Both the position numbers and the translations under genes were made by a program. Shown here one piece after another: positions 12,420 through 21,411 of a stretch of DNA of 24,813 bases. The stretch covers positions 1 to 24,813 of IMG/VR virus record IMGVR_UViG_3300044960_000675. One strand, written 5' to 3'. The notes below the pieces were generated by a model. It was not told the origin of the DNA. It saw only the letters and a list, made by a program, of their open reading frames with translations, and did not search any database. This DNA comes from a virus. Within the stretch, counting starts at the first letter, position 1; each line of letters begins with the position of its first letter.

Positions 12420-14598
12420 CGCGGTGCGTCGCTTCCTGCTGCGGCTGTCTGTCGACGGTGCTCAGCAGGCCAGGACCGAACTCACACAGATCGGCGAGCA
12501 GGGCGACCGCGCGTTTCAACGGATCGTTGCAGGAGCACAAGGTGCCAGCCGTGCGCTGTCGCTGCTCGCGCCAGTGCTGTCGGCGCTCTCGGTCGGAGCG
12601 ATTGCCAATTTCGCAAAGCGAGCGGTTGATGCGGTAGGCGGGCTCGGCGAGCTTGCGGACAGCGTCGGCGTCTCGACCGACGCGCTGCAGGCGTTCCGGT
12701 TCGCCGCCACCGAGGTCGGGCTTCGCAGCGAGGACCTCGAACGCGGCCTCGCCATTCTGACTCGCCGCATCGGCGAGGCGGCGGTTGATGGCGGCGAGGC
12801 AGAAAAAGCGTTTCGCAAGATCGGCGTCGCCTTCCTCGATGCGTCCGGCAACGCGCGCGCGACCGAGGGCGTGCTGGCGGATATCGCCGATCGGATCGCC
12901 GCGATCCAGAGTCCAGCCGAGCGGGCGCGGATCGCCACCGAGATCTTCGGTGACCGGATCGGCCAGCGGTTGATCCCATTCCTGGCGCAGGGACGGGAGA
13001 GGCTTCAGGACCTCATCGCCGAAGCCCTGCGCTATGGCGTGATCGCTGACGCCGAGCTGATCGTCAAGGCGGATCAAGCGTCCGACAAGATCAACAAGCT
13101 TGGCGAAGCATTCGGTCGACTGGCAACGCGGATCGCGGCCGAGGCAGCGCCGGCGCTAAGCACATTCGCTGCCGTGCTCGAAGGCGTACTCTTCGGCAGG
13201 CCGGTGTCGGAGCAGATCAAGGATCTTGAAGGCGAGCGCGCTCGCATTTCAGCTCTCATCGACCGTGCTGTTGATGGCGTTGTCACATCGACCACACGAC
13301 GCGGCCGCACGGTGCGGACGCCCGTCGAAGAACTCATTCGCGCACGTGCAGAGATTGATCAACAACTTGAAAAGTTGCGCGCAAGCAATCAGCAGTATCA
13401 GCAGCAGGCGCGTGAGATCCTCGAAGGACGCACTCGCACGGGCGCCAATGAGGCGGAGTTGCGCCGACAGCGCGCGGCCGAGGATATCGCGAAGCTGCGC
13501 GAGACGTTCGATGCACGGGTGCGGATCGAGCGCGAGTACCAGGAGAAGCTGGATCGCATTCGCCGGGCTTCCGAGACGGGCGCGATCGATCCTGGACAGC
13601 GACAGGAACTCGAAACCCAGGCGCTGCGCGCGCGCGATGAGGCGCTGCAGAAGCTCACGCGCACCACCACCACGGCCGTCAACGCCGAGGAGCGGCGGAT
13701 CGACGCGCTCCGCCGACAACTCGAGCTCGCGCAGCTGGTCGACGAGCGCGAGCGGTTCGTCGCCGAGAAGGTTGCAGGCCTCACCGGCGTGCAGCGCGCG
13801 GAAGCGGAGCGGCTCGCCAACACGCTGTTCGATCTGCAGAAGGCGCGGCAAGAGGAGAACCGGGCGCTTAGCGAGGTCGCGCGGCTCTACGAGGAGACGC
13901 GCACGCCGATCGAGCGCTACATCGAGGCGCTGGAACGGCTCGCCCAGCTGCGTCCCGCGCTCGAGCTGCGGTTCGGCGCTGAGCAGGCCAACGAGATCAT
14001 CAGCCGGCGCGCGGAATCCCTGGTCAACGAACTGAACCGGGCGGAACAGCAGGTCACGCAGGTGGATGATGTCGCGCGCCAGCTGGGCCTCACCTTCGAG
14101 AGCGCGTTCGAGAATGCAATCACGCGCGGCAATAGCTTCTCGAGTGTGCTGAAAGGCATCGAACAGGATCTGCTGAAGCTCGGCACACGCAAGCTGGTCA
14201 CCGAGCCGCTGCTGGCGCTGTTCAACTCGGCGCTCAAAGGCGTCTTCGGCGAAGGCGGGATCAGCGGCATCTTTTCCAGCATCGGCTCGTTCATAGCCGG
14301 GCTGTTCCACGAAGGCGGCGTGGTCGGCGCGAGCGCCGTGCCGCAGCGCCGCGTGCCGGCGCTCGCTTTCGCCGGTGCGCCACGGCTGCACAACGGCTGG
14401 TTCCGACCGGACGAGTACCCCGCGATCCTGCAGCGCGGCGAGATCGTCGTGCCCAAGCGCGAGGCGCGCCGCGGCTTCGGCGGCATGAACGTGACCATCA
14501 ACGTCACCACCCCTGATGCAGACAGCTTCCGCGCGTCGCAGGCTCAGATTGCAGCCTCCATGGCGCGCACGCTGCAGCGCGCGCAGCGGAGCCTCTGA
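12412..14598 (+). CDS. Tail tape measure protein (lambda gpH type)
   Basis: Sets tail length and is ejected ahead of DNA. The 728-residue protein starts with a tape-measure opening (RRFLLRLSVDGAQQARTELT), a hydrophobic segment (LSLLAPVLSALSVGAIANFA, about 49-68), GLGELADSVGVSTDALQAFR, a long alpha-helical, charged middle (about 280-560) and a lambda-type C-terminal region: TFESAFENAITRGNSFSSVL, LLKLGTRKLVTEPLLALFNS, a glycine-rich membrane-active stretch (GGISGIFSSIGSFIAGLF), FHEGGVVGASAVP, ILQRGEIVVPKREARRGFGG, then MNVTINVTTPDADSF. At roughly 1.5 angstrom per residue the tail would be about 110 nm, an estimate only. High confidence. Confidence 0.93.
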   Translation: MADAVRRFLLRLSVDGAQQARTELTQIGEQGDRAFQRIVAGAQGASRALSLLAPVLSALSVGAIANFAKRAVDAVGGLGELADSVGVSTDALQAFRFAATEVGLRSEDLERGLAILTRRIGEAAVDGGEAEKAFRKIGVAFLDASGNARATEGVLADIADRIAAIQSPAERARIATEIFGDRIGQRLIPFLAQGRERLQDLIAEALRYGVIADAELIVKADQASDKINKLGEAFGRLATRIAAEAAPALSTFAAVLEGVLFGRPVSEQIKDLEGERARISALIDRAVDGVVTSTTRRGRTVRTPVEELIRARAEIDQQLEKLRASNQQYQQQAREILEGRTRTGANEAELRRQRAAEDIAKLRETFDARVRIEREYQEKLDRIRRASETGAIDPGQRQELETQALRARDEALQKLTRTTTTAVNAEERRIDALRRQLELAQLVDERERFVAEKVAGLTGVQRAEAERLANTLFDLQKARQEENRALSEVARLYEETRTPIERYIEALERLAQLRPALELRFGAEQANEIISRRAESLVNELNRAEQQVTQVDDVARQLGLTFESAFENAITRGNSFSSVLKGIEQDLLKLGTRKLVTEPLLALFNSALKGVFGEGGISGIFSSIGSFIAGLFHEGGVVGASAVPQRRVPALAFAGAPRLHNGWFRPDEYPAILQRGEIVVPKREARRGFGGMNVTINVTTPDADSFRASQAQIAASMARTLQRAQRSL

Positions 14599-15218
14599 TG
14601 GCGTTCCACGACGTTCGCTTTCCCGACAGGATCGCGCTCGGGGCGACCGGCGGACCGCTGTGGTCCACGAACGTGGTCACGACCGCCGGCGGTCACGAGC
14701 GCCGCAACCAAAACTGGTCGGCCTCGCGCGGCCGCTGGAACGTCGGATCTGGGCTCAAGACGCGCGACGACCTCGCGGCTCTGATCGCGTTCTTCCGCGC
14801 CCGTCGCGGCCGCGCCTTCGTGTTCCGCTTCAAGGATTGGTCTGACTTCGAGATGCCGCGTCAGCAGATCGGCACGACGGATGGCACGACGTCGACCTTC
14901 CAGATCGTCAAGACCTATACCTCCGGCCCCGCATCGCAGGTGCGCACGATCCAACTGCCGGTCGCCGGCACGGTGCGCTGCTGGGTGAACGGGATCGAAC
15001 GCACGCTCGGCGGCGGCTCGAACCAGTTCCAGGTAAACACCACAACGGGCGTCATCACCCTCGGCACCGGGCTGCGATCGCCTGCCGGCAATGCCGTGGA
15101 AGCGTTCTGCCAGTTCGATGTGCCGGTGCGTTTCGATGTTGATGAGCTTGGGCTGACCCTTGAGAACTTCTTCCAGGGCCAGTGGGTCGACATCCCGGTG
15201 ATCGAGGTGCGGCTGTGA
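14598..15218 (+). CDS. DUF2460 distal tail protein
   Basis: A 206-residue member of the TIGR02217/DUF2460 family: FHDVRFPDRIALGATGGPLW, the block RNQNWSASRGRWNVGSGLKT, then LAALIAFFRARRGRAFVFRF followed by KDWSDFEM, all hallmark segments. It is the equivalent of gene transfer agent gp12 and of the distal tail protein that joins the tube to the tip in Alphaproteobacteria. The ATG overlaps the tape measure stop. High confidence in family; the exact structural place is taken from gene transfer agent work. Confidence 0.9.
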   Translation: MAFHDVRFPDRIALGATGGPLWSTNVVTTAGGHERRNQNWSASRGRWNVGSGLKTRDDLAALIAFFRARRGRAFVFRFKDWSDFEMPRQQIGTTDGTTSTFQIVKTYTSGPASQVRTIQLPVAGTVRCWVNGIERTLGGGSNQFQVNTTTGVITLGTGLRSPAGNAVEAFCQFDVPVRFDVDELGLTLENFFQGQWVDIPVIEVRL

Positions 15219-16282
15219 AATCGGTATCCGGCGCGCTGGCAACCCATCTCGGCGAACGGCTCACCACGCTGGCGACCTGCTGGCGTGTCGAGCGCCGCGA
15301 TGGTCTGGTATTCGGCTTCACTGATCACGACCAGGATCTGGTTGTCGACGGCGTTACCTATCGCGCGCAGACAGGTTACCGGCGCGCTGCGATCGCATCG
15401 CGTGCCGACCTTTCGGTGGACGACACCGAGATCGAAGGCATCCTTGACGCGGCGGAGATCGACGCCCCGTCGCTGCGGGCGGGCATCTGGGACGGCGCCG
15501 AGGTGCGCATCTTCCTGGTCAACTGGGCCGACCTTTCGCAGGGAACGCTCCGGCTGCGGCGCGGGCGGCTTGGCGAGGTTGTGGCGCGCGACGACGGCAC
15601 CTTCCGCGCCGAGCTGCGCGGCCTGGCGCAGGCGCTGAACGTGACGGTCGGCGAACTCTACACGCCTGAGTGCCGCGCTGACCTGGGAGATGCGCGCTGC
15701 AAGGTGCCAATCCGGCCGCCGCTGCGGGCGAACAGCACCGCCTACGCGCTCGGGACGTTTGTGCGTTTCGAGACTGACCCGCTGGCGACGGGCACCTGGC
15801 GCGAGCAGGAGCGCATCTACGAGTGTACGACCGCCGGCACCAGCGCCGCCACCCCCCCGACGTTCAACACCACGGTCAACGCCACGACGACGGATGGCAC
15901 GGTGACCTGGACCGCGCGCATGGCGTGGACGCTGCCGGCAACGGTCGCCTCCGCGCCTGATCTGCAGACGGTCGTGATCCAGAACACCGGCGAGGCGCCG
16001 AACAAGGTGAACGGATGGTTTGAGGCGGGCGTGGTTGTGTTTGAGAGCGGGCTCAACGCCGGGGTGGCGCGCGACGTGCTCGGTTGGGTGCAGGCGACCC
16101 GCACCTTGACCCTCTTCGTGCCGCTGCCGTTCCCGGCTGTCGCCGGCGACGTGCTGCGGGTCCAGCCCGGCTGCGACAAGCGCCTCGCTACCTGCCGCGA
16201 CCGCTTCGCCAACCGGCTCAATTTCCGCGGCGAGCCGTACGTCCCGGGCGACAAGGGCGTGATCGAGACGGGGGTCGCGTGA
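15215..16282 (+). CDS. DUF2163 / BR0599 tail tip protein with inserted module
   Basis: The 355-residue product has an N-terminal DUF2163 domain (HLGERLTTLATCWRVERRDG, FGFTDHDQDLVVDG) and a C-terminal BR0599 domain (GWFEAGVVVFESGLNAGVAR, then VQPGCDKRLATCRDRFANRL and NFRGEPYVPG with conserved cysteines), the counterpart of gene transfer agent gp13 hub proteins. Residues about 170-240 between them form an extra module (TAYALGTFVRF, RIYECTTAGTSAATPPTF, TDGTVTWTARMAW), of the small carbohydrate-binding-like type seen in phage tail proteins. The start is GTG 15215, overlapping the upstream stop. High confidence in the family, moderate in the module. Confidence 0.9.
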   Translation: MKSVSGALATHLGERLTTLATCWRVERRDGLVFGFTDHDQDLVVDGVTYRAQTGYRRAAIASRADLSVDDTEIEGILDAAEIDAPSLRAGIWDGAEVRIFLVNWADLSQGTLRLRRGRLGEVVARDDGTFRAELRGLAQALNVTVGELYTPECRADLGDARCKVPIRPPLRANSTAYALGTFVRFETDPLATGTWREQERIYECTTAGTSAATPPTFNTTVNATTTDGTVTWTARMAWTLPATVASAPDLQTVVIQNTGEAPNKVNGWFEAGVVVFESGLNAGVARDVLGWVQATRTLTLFVPLPFPAVAGDVLRVQPGCDKRLATCRDRFANRLNFRGEPYVPGDKGVIETGVA

Positions 16283-16689
16283 CGCTCGACGAAGCAGCGC
16301 GATCCTACCTTGGCGTGCCTTGGCGCCACCTTGGCCGCTCGCGCGAGGGGCTGGACTGCATCGGGCTGGTGCTGCTGGCGGCGCGCGATTGCGGCTTCGA
16401 CGTGCCGGACCCGCCGCCCTACGAGCGCGAGCCGTCCTCGCATCGTCTGCGTCAGGAACTGACGTTCTTGCTGGACGAAGGATCGGTCGCCGATCCTCGC
16501 CCAGGCGACGTGCTGCTCTTCAACGTGGGCGTCTATGGCGGGCACATCGGCATCGCGGGTCTGCATCCCGAGTACCGATGCCTGTCGCTGATACATGCCT
16601 ATGCGCCCCGCCGACGCGTAGTGGAGGATCGTCTGACTGGCTCGGAGATCGAGCTGATGACGGGCGTCTTCCGGCTGAGGGGCGTCTGA
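16279..16689 (+). CDS. NlpC/P60-family tail peptidase
   Basis: Cell wall peptidase placed in the tail tip, the counterpart of gene transfer agent gp14. The 136-residue protein shows the NlpC/P60 pattern: RSYLGVPWRHLGRSREGLDC with nucleophile Cys27, PRPGDVLLFNVGVYGGHIGI with catalytic His89, and a later polar residue in SLIHAYAPRRRVV. It likely cuts peptide cross-bridges so that the tail can cross the wall. GTG 16279 overlaps the upstream stop by 4 bp. High confidence. Confidence 0.92.
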   Translation: MTLDEAARSYLGVPWRHLGRSREGLDCIGLVLLAARDCGFDVPDPPPYEREPSSHRLRQELTFLLDEGSVADPRPGDVLLFNVGVYGGHIGIAGLHPEYRCLSLIHAYAPRRRVVEDRLTGSEIELMTGVFRLRGV

Positions 16690-16690
16690 G

Positions 16691-19600
16691 ATGGCCGTCC
16701 TCGCGCTTGCGGCTGGCGGTGCGGTGCTGGGTGGCGCCGTCGGCAGTGCGCTCGGCGCCGCTTCGCTCGGCGTTTCGGTCGGCTGGGCGCTCGGCGGGCT
16801 CGCGGGCAACATGCTGTTCGGCCCGAAACCGCCCGCGATCACCGGGCCGCGCCTGGGCGACCTGTCGGTCCAGACCAGCACCTACGGCGCCGCCATTCCG
16901 CTGGTGTTCGGCACGGCGCGCGTCGCCGGCAACATCATCTGGTCGTCGGGCATTCGCGAGCAGACGAACACGCGACGGGTGCGCGCCGGCAAAGGCGGGC
17001 GCCGGCAGACCGTCACGACCTACTCCTACTTCGCCTCCTGGGCATCCGCGCTCTGCGCCGGTCCGATGGCGGCGGTGCTGCGGATCTGGATGGACGACAA
17101 GCTCGTCTACGACGCGTCAGGTGCGTCGCTCGAGTTGCAGGTGCCCGGGCTGCGCTGGCGGTTCTATCCAGGCGACGAGACGCAGCTTCCGGATCCGCTG
17201 ATCGAGGCGAATGTCGGTGCGGCGAATGCGGTCGCGCATCGCGGTCTCTGCTACCTCGTATTCGAGGACGTGCCGCTGGATGCGTTCGGCAATCGCATCC
17301 CGTCGGTCAGCGTCGAGGTGGTAGCGGCCGGTGGCATTTCTTCCATCGAAACGACAACGACTCTTCCAACGTCCGGCAGCTGGTCCAGTGCGCTCTACGC
17401 AGCAGACCACACGCGCGCCACGGTGCTGTTGATTGGCACCGAAGCTAACAACAGCACGCTCCACTTCTTGGGCTCGGTGAACACGCTGACGATGGATGCG
17501 CAGCGGGCATACGGTCCGAGCCTGGCGCGGTTCCCGCACGCGATCGCCTTGCAGGACGGCAAGGCCTACGTGGTGCACGGGCCGTCTGGTGACGTCTGGC
17601 TTCGCAAGTACGATCTCGACGCCGGCGTTCGGATCGAGCCGCCATTCGAAGCGACGACTGCGGGATTCACAACCACGCGCACCCGCTTCCGCGTGCCGCT
17701 GCGCGGTGATTGCGTGATTGCTCGCGTGCTCGGTCCCTTCGGCTGGCGGCGCTTCTTTCTGACTCCGCCGCAGGGCAGCCCGGCCGCCGTCTACTGCATC
17801 GATGTCGACACAATGAAGTACGTGTTCGGCTCGTCCGCCACCGGCGATCAGCGCATCATGGAAGCGCCGACAAACGGACTGCTGGCGGCAGGCGAGGAGC
17901 GGGAGGGCGAGTCCGACGTCTGGTATGTCGCGCCGGTCTCCGGTGGCGGCATCGAGCTCTGGCGCATCGTGATCACCTACGGCGCAACCGGCGGGCCACA
18001 GATCGCAGGCGTGAGGGCGTCGCAGGTGGCTACCTATACCAATGCCGCGCTGGGTTTGACCGGTTCAGGAACAATCAAAGTTAACGCCTTTGATTACGAT
18101 CCAGACGACAACACTCTGATCCTCGCTGTGTTGCCCAACTCGCCCGTCGAAACCGCGATTATCAAGCTGCGCGCGGATGGATCGATCGCCTGGCAGCGAT
18201 ACTTCGCAACCTTCTTCTCCGAGTCACGGTCTGGCACCAAGCGCGTCCTCGGCGGCACCTGGGCAATCCAAAGAGAAGGCGTGAACCAGGTCACGCTGCT
18301 TGATACGCGCACGGGCGCGACGCTGCAGACCGTCACGACTTCCGGCATGCCGAGCTTTGTCGCGTTCGCCTGGGACTCGACCATCAAGGCCGCGTTCTAC
18401 TTCGGCACGGGCGGCGTCTATCGCCGGCTGCTGATGCAGCGCCAGAGCAGCGACACCGTGCCGCTCTCGTCGATCGTGTCGACGCTCTGCACGCGTGCAG
18501 GCCTTGTCGCCTCGGACATCAACGTTGCGGCCCTCACCGACAGTGTGCGCGGCTTCGTAGTGGCCCGGCCGATGGCGGCGCGCCAGGCGCTCGAGCCGCT
18601 GGCGACCGCATTTTCCTTCGATGCGGTCGAGCGCGACGATGTGCTCGTCTTTCGCAAGCGCGGCGGCGCCACGGTGGCAACAGTCGCGCACACGGATCTG
18701 GTACGGCGCGGCGACAGCCCCGTGATCCAGGAACAACGCGCGCAGGACGCCGAGCTTCCGCGCGCGGTCTCGGTACGCCACATTGACCCGGAGCGCGCCT
18801 ACGAGGTGGGAACCCAGCGGTGGCAGCGACCTCTTGCGCCTACCGCCACCATGGCGTCGGTCGGCGAGACCGTGCTCGACCTGCCGATCGTGCTGACCGC
18901 GTCGGAAGCGAAGGCGATCGCGCGGCGGGTCGTCACCGCGGCCTGGCGCGAGCGTACGCGGTTAAGCTTCACCGGCACGACGCAGCACCTTCGCCTTGAG
19001 CCGACTGATCCGATCCTGCTCACGCGCGCCGACGGAGCGCAGGCTCGCGCGCGCATCCTGTCGGCGCAGCTCGGCGCCAACTGGACGGTCGAGATCGAAG
19101 CGGTCGAAGAAGTCACGGGCGACTACGTGCAGCCCGCACTGGCCGACGGCGGCGCAGGGCATGCGCCGGATACTTTGCCGCTGCCCTACGCGGTGCGAGG
19201 TTTCGCGCCCAACCTGCCTCTGATCGTCGACGCCGACGACCTGGCCGGCTCCGGGCTACGCACCTACCTGCACGGCGGCGCCATCCGGGGCCAGACCTGG
19301 CGGAGAGCGGATGCGTTCCGTTCCACCGATGGCACCGTCTGGGAGTCGGTCGGCGCGCTGGTGGACCCGGCGGCCTGGGGCACTGTCGTCTCGCCTGTGC
19401 CGGTTCCCGCCTCCTACTGGACCTGGGACGACGCGACCGTTCTCACGGTCCAGATGCAGACTGGTGCCGAGCGCATCGAGGGCACGACCGATCTCGAGGT
19501 GCTGAACGGCGCCAACCTCGCGGCGCTGCTGGCGGAGGACGGTCGGGTCGAGCTGATCCAGTTTGTCGACGCCGATCCGCTGGGCTCCGGGCGGTTCGCG

Positions 19601-20146
19601 CTGCGGCGGCTGCTGCGCGGCAGGCGCGGCACCGAGGACGCCGGCGTCTTCACCACCGGCGCCACCTTCCTGCTGCTCGACGCATCCATCCTGCGCAGCG
19701 CCACGCCGACTGGCGCGCTCAACACCGTCGAGCGGTTCCGCTTCGTCGGTCTGTTCGGCTCGATCCAGACGGCCAGCGAGGTGCGGCGGCTGACCATCGG
19801 GCGCGCGGAGCAGCCCTACGCCCCCGCGCACATCGTCGGCACGCGCAATCCGGGCCAGGACCTCACCGTGACCTGGGTGCGACGCACGCGGATCGGCGGC
19901 GAGCTGGTCGATCTGACCGACTCGGTGCCGCTCGCCGAGGAGACCGAAGCCTACGAGGTGGACATCCGCAACGCCGGCGACACCGCCACGCTGCGCACCT
20001 TCACCGGGCTGACCTCTCCGACCGTCACCTACACCGCCGCGCAGCAGACGACCGACGGGCTGACGCCGGGCGATCCGGTGCGGGTGCATGTGTTTCAGAT
20101 GAGCGCTCTTGTCGGGCGCGGTCGAAGAGGAGTTGCCGTCGTATGA
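16691..20146 (+). CDS. Tail hub / host-specificity protein with propeller-like insert
   Basis: Large (1151 residues) tail tip protein, the counterpart of gene transfer agent gp15 and lambda gpJ. The N-terminus is glycine/alanine-rich and hydrophobic (GGAVGSALGAASLGVSVGWA), then GPRLGDLSVQTSTYGAAIPL, VFGTARVAGNIIWSSGIREQ and TYSYFASWASALCAGPMAAV, typical of this family. Residues about 213-583 form an insert with repeated beta-strand units (AIALQDGKAYVVHG, VYCIDVDTMKYVFG, FDYDPDDNTLILAVL, VTLLDTRTGATLQTV) suggesting a beta-propeller. The Phage-tail_3-type core resumes at PLSSIVSTLCTRAGLVASDI and RQALEPLATAFSFDAVERDD. The C-terminal part has fibronectin-like strands (NPGQDLTVTWVRRTRIGGEL). No TIM-barrel glycosidase, found in gene transfer agent gp15, was seen. 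One base separates it from the upstream stop. Confidence 0.88.
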   Translation: MAVLALAAGGAVLGGAVGSALGAASLGVSVGWALGGLAGNMLFGPKPPAITGPRLGDLSVQTSTYGAAIPLVFGTARVAGNIIWSSGIREQTNTRRVRAGKGGRRQTVTTYSYFASWASALCAGPMAAVLRIWMDDKLVYDASGASLELQVPGLRWRFYPGDETQLPDPLIEANVGAANAVAHRGLCYLVFEDVPLDAFGNRIPSVSVEVVAAGGISSIETTTTLPTSGSWSSALYAADHTRATVLLIGTEANNSTLHFLGSVNTLTMDAQRAYGPSLARFPHAIALQDGKAYVVHGPSGDVWLRKYDLDAGVRIEPPFEATTAGFTTTRTRFRVPLRGDCVIARVLGPFGWRRFFLTPPQGSPAAVYCIDVDTMKYVFGSSATGDQRIMEAPTNGLLAAGEEREGESDVWYVAPVSGGGIELWRIVITYGATGGPQIAGVRASQVATYTNAALGLTGSGTIKVNAFDYDPDDNTLILAVLPNSPVETAIIKLRADGSIAWQRYFATFFSESRSGTKRVLGGTWAIQREGVNQVTLLDTRTGATLQTVTTSGMPSFVAFAWDSTIKAAFYFGTGGVYRRLLMQRQSSDTVPLSSIVSTLCTRAGLVASDINVAALTDSVRGFVVARPMAARQALEPLATAFSFDAVERDDVLVFRKRGGATVATVAHTDLVRRGDSPVIQEQRAQDAELPRAVSVRHIDPERAYEVGTQRWQRPLAPTATMASVGETVLDLPIVLTASEAKAIARRVVTAAWRERTRLSFTGTTQHLRLEPTDPILLTRADGAQARARILSAQLGANWTVEIEAVEEVTGDYVQPALADGGAGHAPDTLPLPYAVRGFAPNLPLIVDADDLAGSGLRTYLHGGAIRGQTWRRADAFRSTDGTVWESVGALVDPAAWGTVVSPVPVPASYWTWDDATVLTVQMQTGAERIEGTTDLEVLNGANLAALLAEDGRVELIQFVDADPLGSGRFALRRLLRGRRGTEDAGVFTTGATFLLLDASILRSATPTGALNTVERFRFVGLFGSIQTASEVRRLTIGRAEQPYAPAHIVGTRNPGQDLTVTWVRRTRIGGELVDLTDSVPLAEETEAYEVDIRNAGDTATLRTFTGLTSPTVTYTAAQQTTDGLTPGDPVRVHVFQMSALVGRGRRGVAVV

Positions 20147-21387
20147 GCACGCCGAACCTCGCCATCCCGCACGTCGCTGCGGCGCAGGCGCAGAAGGAGG
20201 TGACGATCAACGACGGCTTCAACCGGCTCGACCGGGCCGTCACCGACTTCCTGACCGTCAACCTCTCGGCCGGCAACGTCACACTGACGGCCGACCAGTT
20301 CCGCCTGCACCGGATCTTCCGCAGCCAGGGCGTCACGGTGCCGCGCACGCTGACCGTGCCGCAGATCCGGCGCGAGGCCTCGATCGACAACGCCGACGGG
20401 ACGGCGGACCTGACGGTCGCGCGCGGCACGGGCTCGGTGGTGGTGCCGGCTGGCGCTGCGCTGACGGTCTACACAGACGGCACCGCGGACGGCATCCGTG
20501 CCATCGGTGGTGTGGGTGGCGGTGGTGCGTCTGAGTTCGTCGATCTGACCGACACGCCGTCGTCCTATGCGGGTCAGTCGCTGCGATCGGTACGCGTGAA
20601 CGCTGCCGAGACCGGCCTCGAGTTCTTCGCTCCGACCGTCTTCGCCAGCAACTGGGCAGTGCCGTTTCGCGGTGCGCTGACGCAGAAGACGGCGACGCAA
20701 TCCGTTCCGGCCAACACCGAAACAACCATCACGTTCAACAACACGATCTACGATACGGACTCGTTTTGGTCGAATGCCAATCCGAGTCGGCTGACGGTGC
20801 CGGCGGGTGTGACGCGCGTGATCGTCTCGGCGAACGTGCGGATCACCGGCGGTTCGACCAGCGCCCAACTGCAGCTTCGCATGAACGGCGGCGACGTGGT
20901 CGGTGTCGCCAATGTCAATATGAGCACCGGTTTTACGGTCGCCCAGATCAACGCCGTCAGCGCGCCAATCAGCGTGACCGCCGGCGACTATTTCGAAGCC
21001 AGCGTGTTCGTGACGGCGGCGCGCACGATCGACTCAAGCGCCCGCACCTGGCTTGCGATCCAGGTGGTCGAGGTGAGCACGGCTGAACAGGCGCCGTCGA
21101 TCTCGGGCGCGCGTGGGCTGAATGCCTGGGGCGGCACGGCCGGCGGCACGGCGGATGCGCGCACGATCTCGCTCACGCCCGCGCTCACCGCCTACTTCGC
21201 CGGGCTGACGGTGTGCTTCGTGAATGGCGCAGCGGCGAACACCGGCGCAGCGACGCTCAACGTGGACGGGCTGGGTGCCGTCGCCATCCGCAAGGGTGAC
21301 GGCTCCGTCGATCTCGATCCTGGCGACCTGCCGGCGTCAGCGCTGGTCACGGTCGTCCACGACGGCACCGTCTTCCGCCTCGCCTGA
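20143..21387 (+). CDS. Tail fibre with DUF2793-like N-terminus and C1q-like domain
   Basis: Probable receptor-binding fibre, 414 residues. The N-terminus (PNLAIPHVAAAQAQKEVTIN, then DGFNRLDRAVTDF) is the DUF2793-like base that attaches to the tail. A glycine hinge (GGVGGGGAS) leads to FVDLTDTPSSYAGQSLRSVR, a repeat-type fibre motif. Residues about 165-310 resemble a C1q-like jelly roll: TETTITFNNTIYDTDSFW, SRLTVPAGVTRVIVSANVRI, then VTAGDYFEASVFVTAART. The end is a glycine/alanine-rich, strand-rich module (GAATLNVDGLGAVAIRKGDG, VTVVHDGTVFRLA). The ATG overlaps the upstream stop (ATGA). It is the last gene of the late operon. Domain calls are by eye; the fibre role is well supported by position. 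Confidence 0.85.
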   Translation: MSTPNLAIPHVAAAQAQKEVTINDGFNRLDRAVTDFLTVNLSAGNVTLTADQFRLHRIFRSQGVTVPRTLTVPQIRREASIDNADGTADLTVARGTGSVVVPAGAALTVYTDGTADGIRAIGGVGGGGASEFVDLTDTPSSYAGQSLRSVRVNAAETGLEFFAPTVFASNWAVPFRGALTQKTATQSVPANTETTITFNNTIYDTDSFWSNANPSRLTVPAGVTRVIVSANVRITGGSTSAQLQLRMNGGDVVGVANVNMSTGFTVAQINAVSAPISVTAGDYFEASVFVTAARTIDSSARTWLAIQVVEVSTAEQAPSISGARGLNAWGGTAGGTADARTISLTPALTAYFAGLTVCFVNGAAANTGAATLNVDGLGAVAIRKGDGSVDLDPGDLPASALVTVVHDGTVFRLA

Positions 21388-21411
21388 TCCTCGGCCACCG
21401 CGCCGCCTTCC

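Noticed and set aside
13249-14391. A 380-codon minus-strand frame within the tape measure gene
   Set aside because: The tape measure frame has a full-length match to its family; the antisense product has no recognisable features.
15817-16881. A 354-codon minus-strand frame opposite the tail tip genes
   Set aside because: It covers parts of three plus-strand genes with confirmed family motifs and has no domain of its own.
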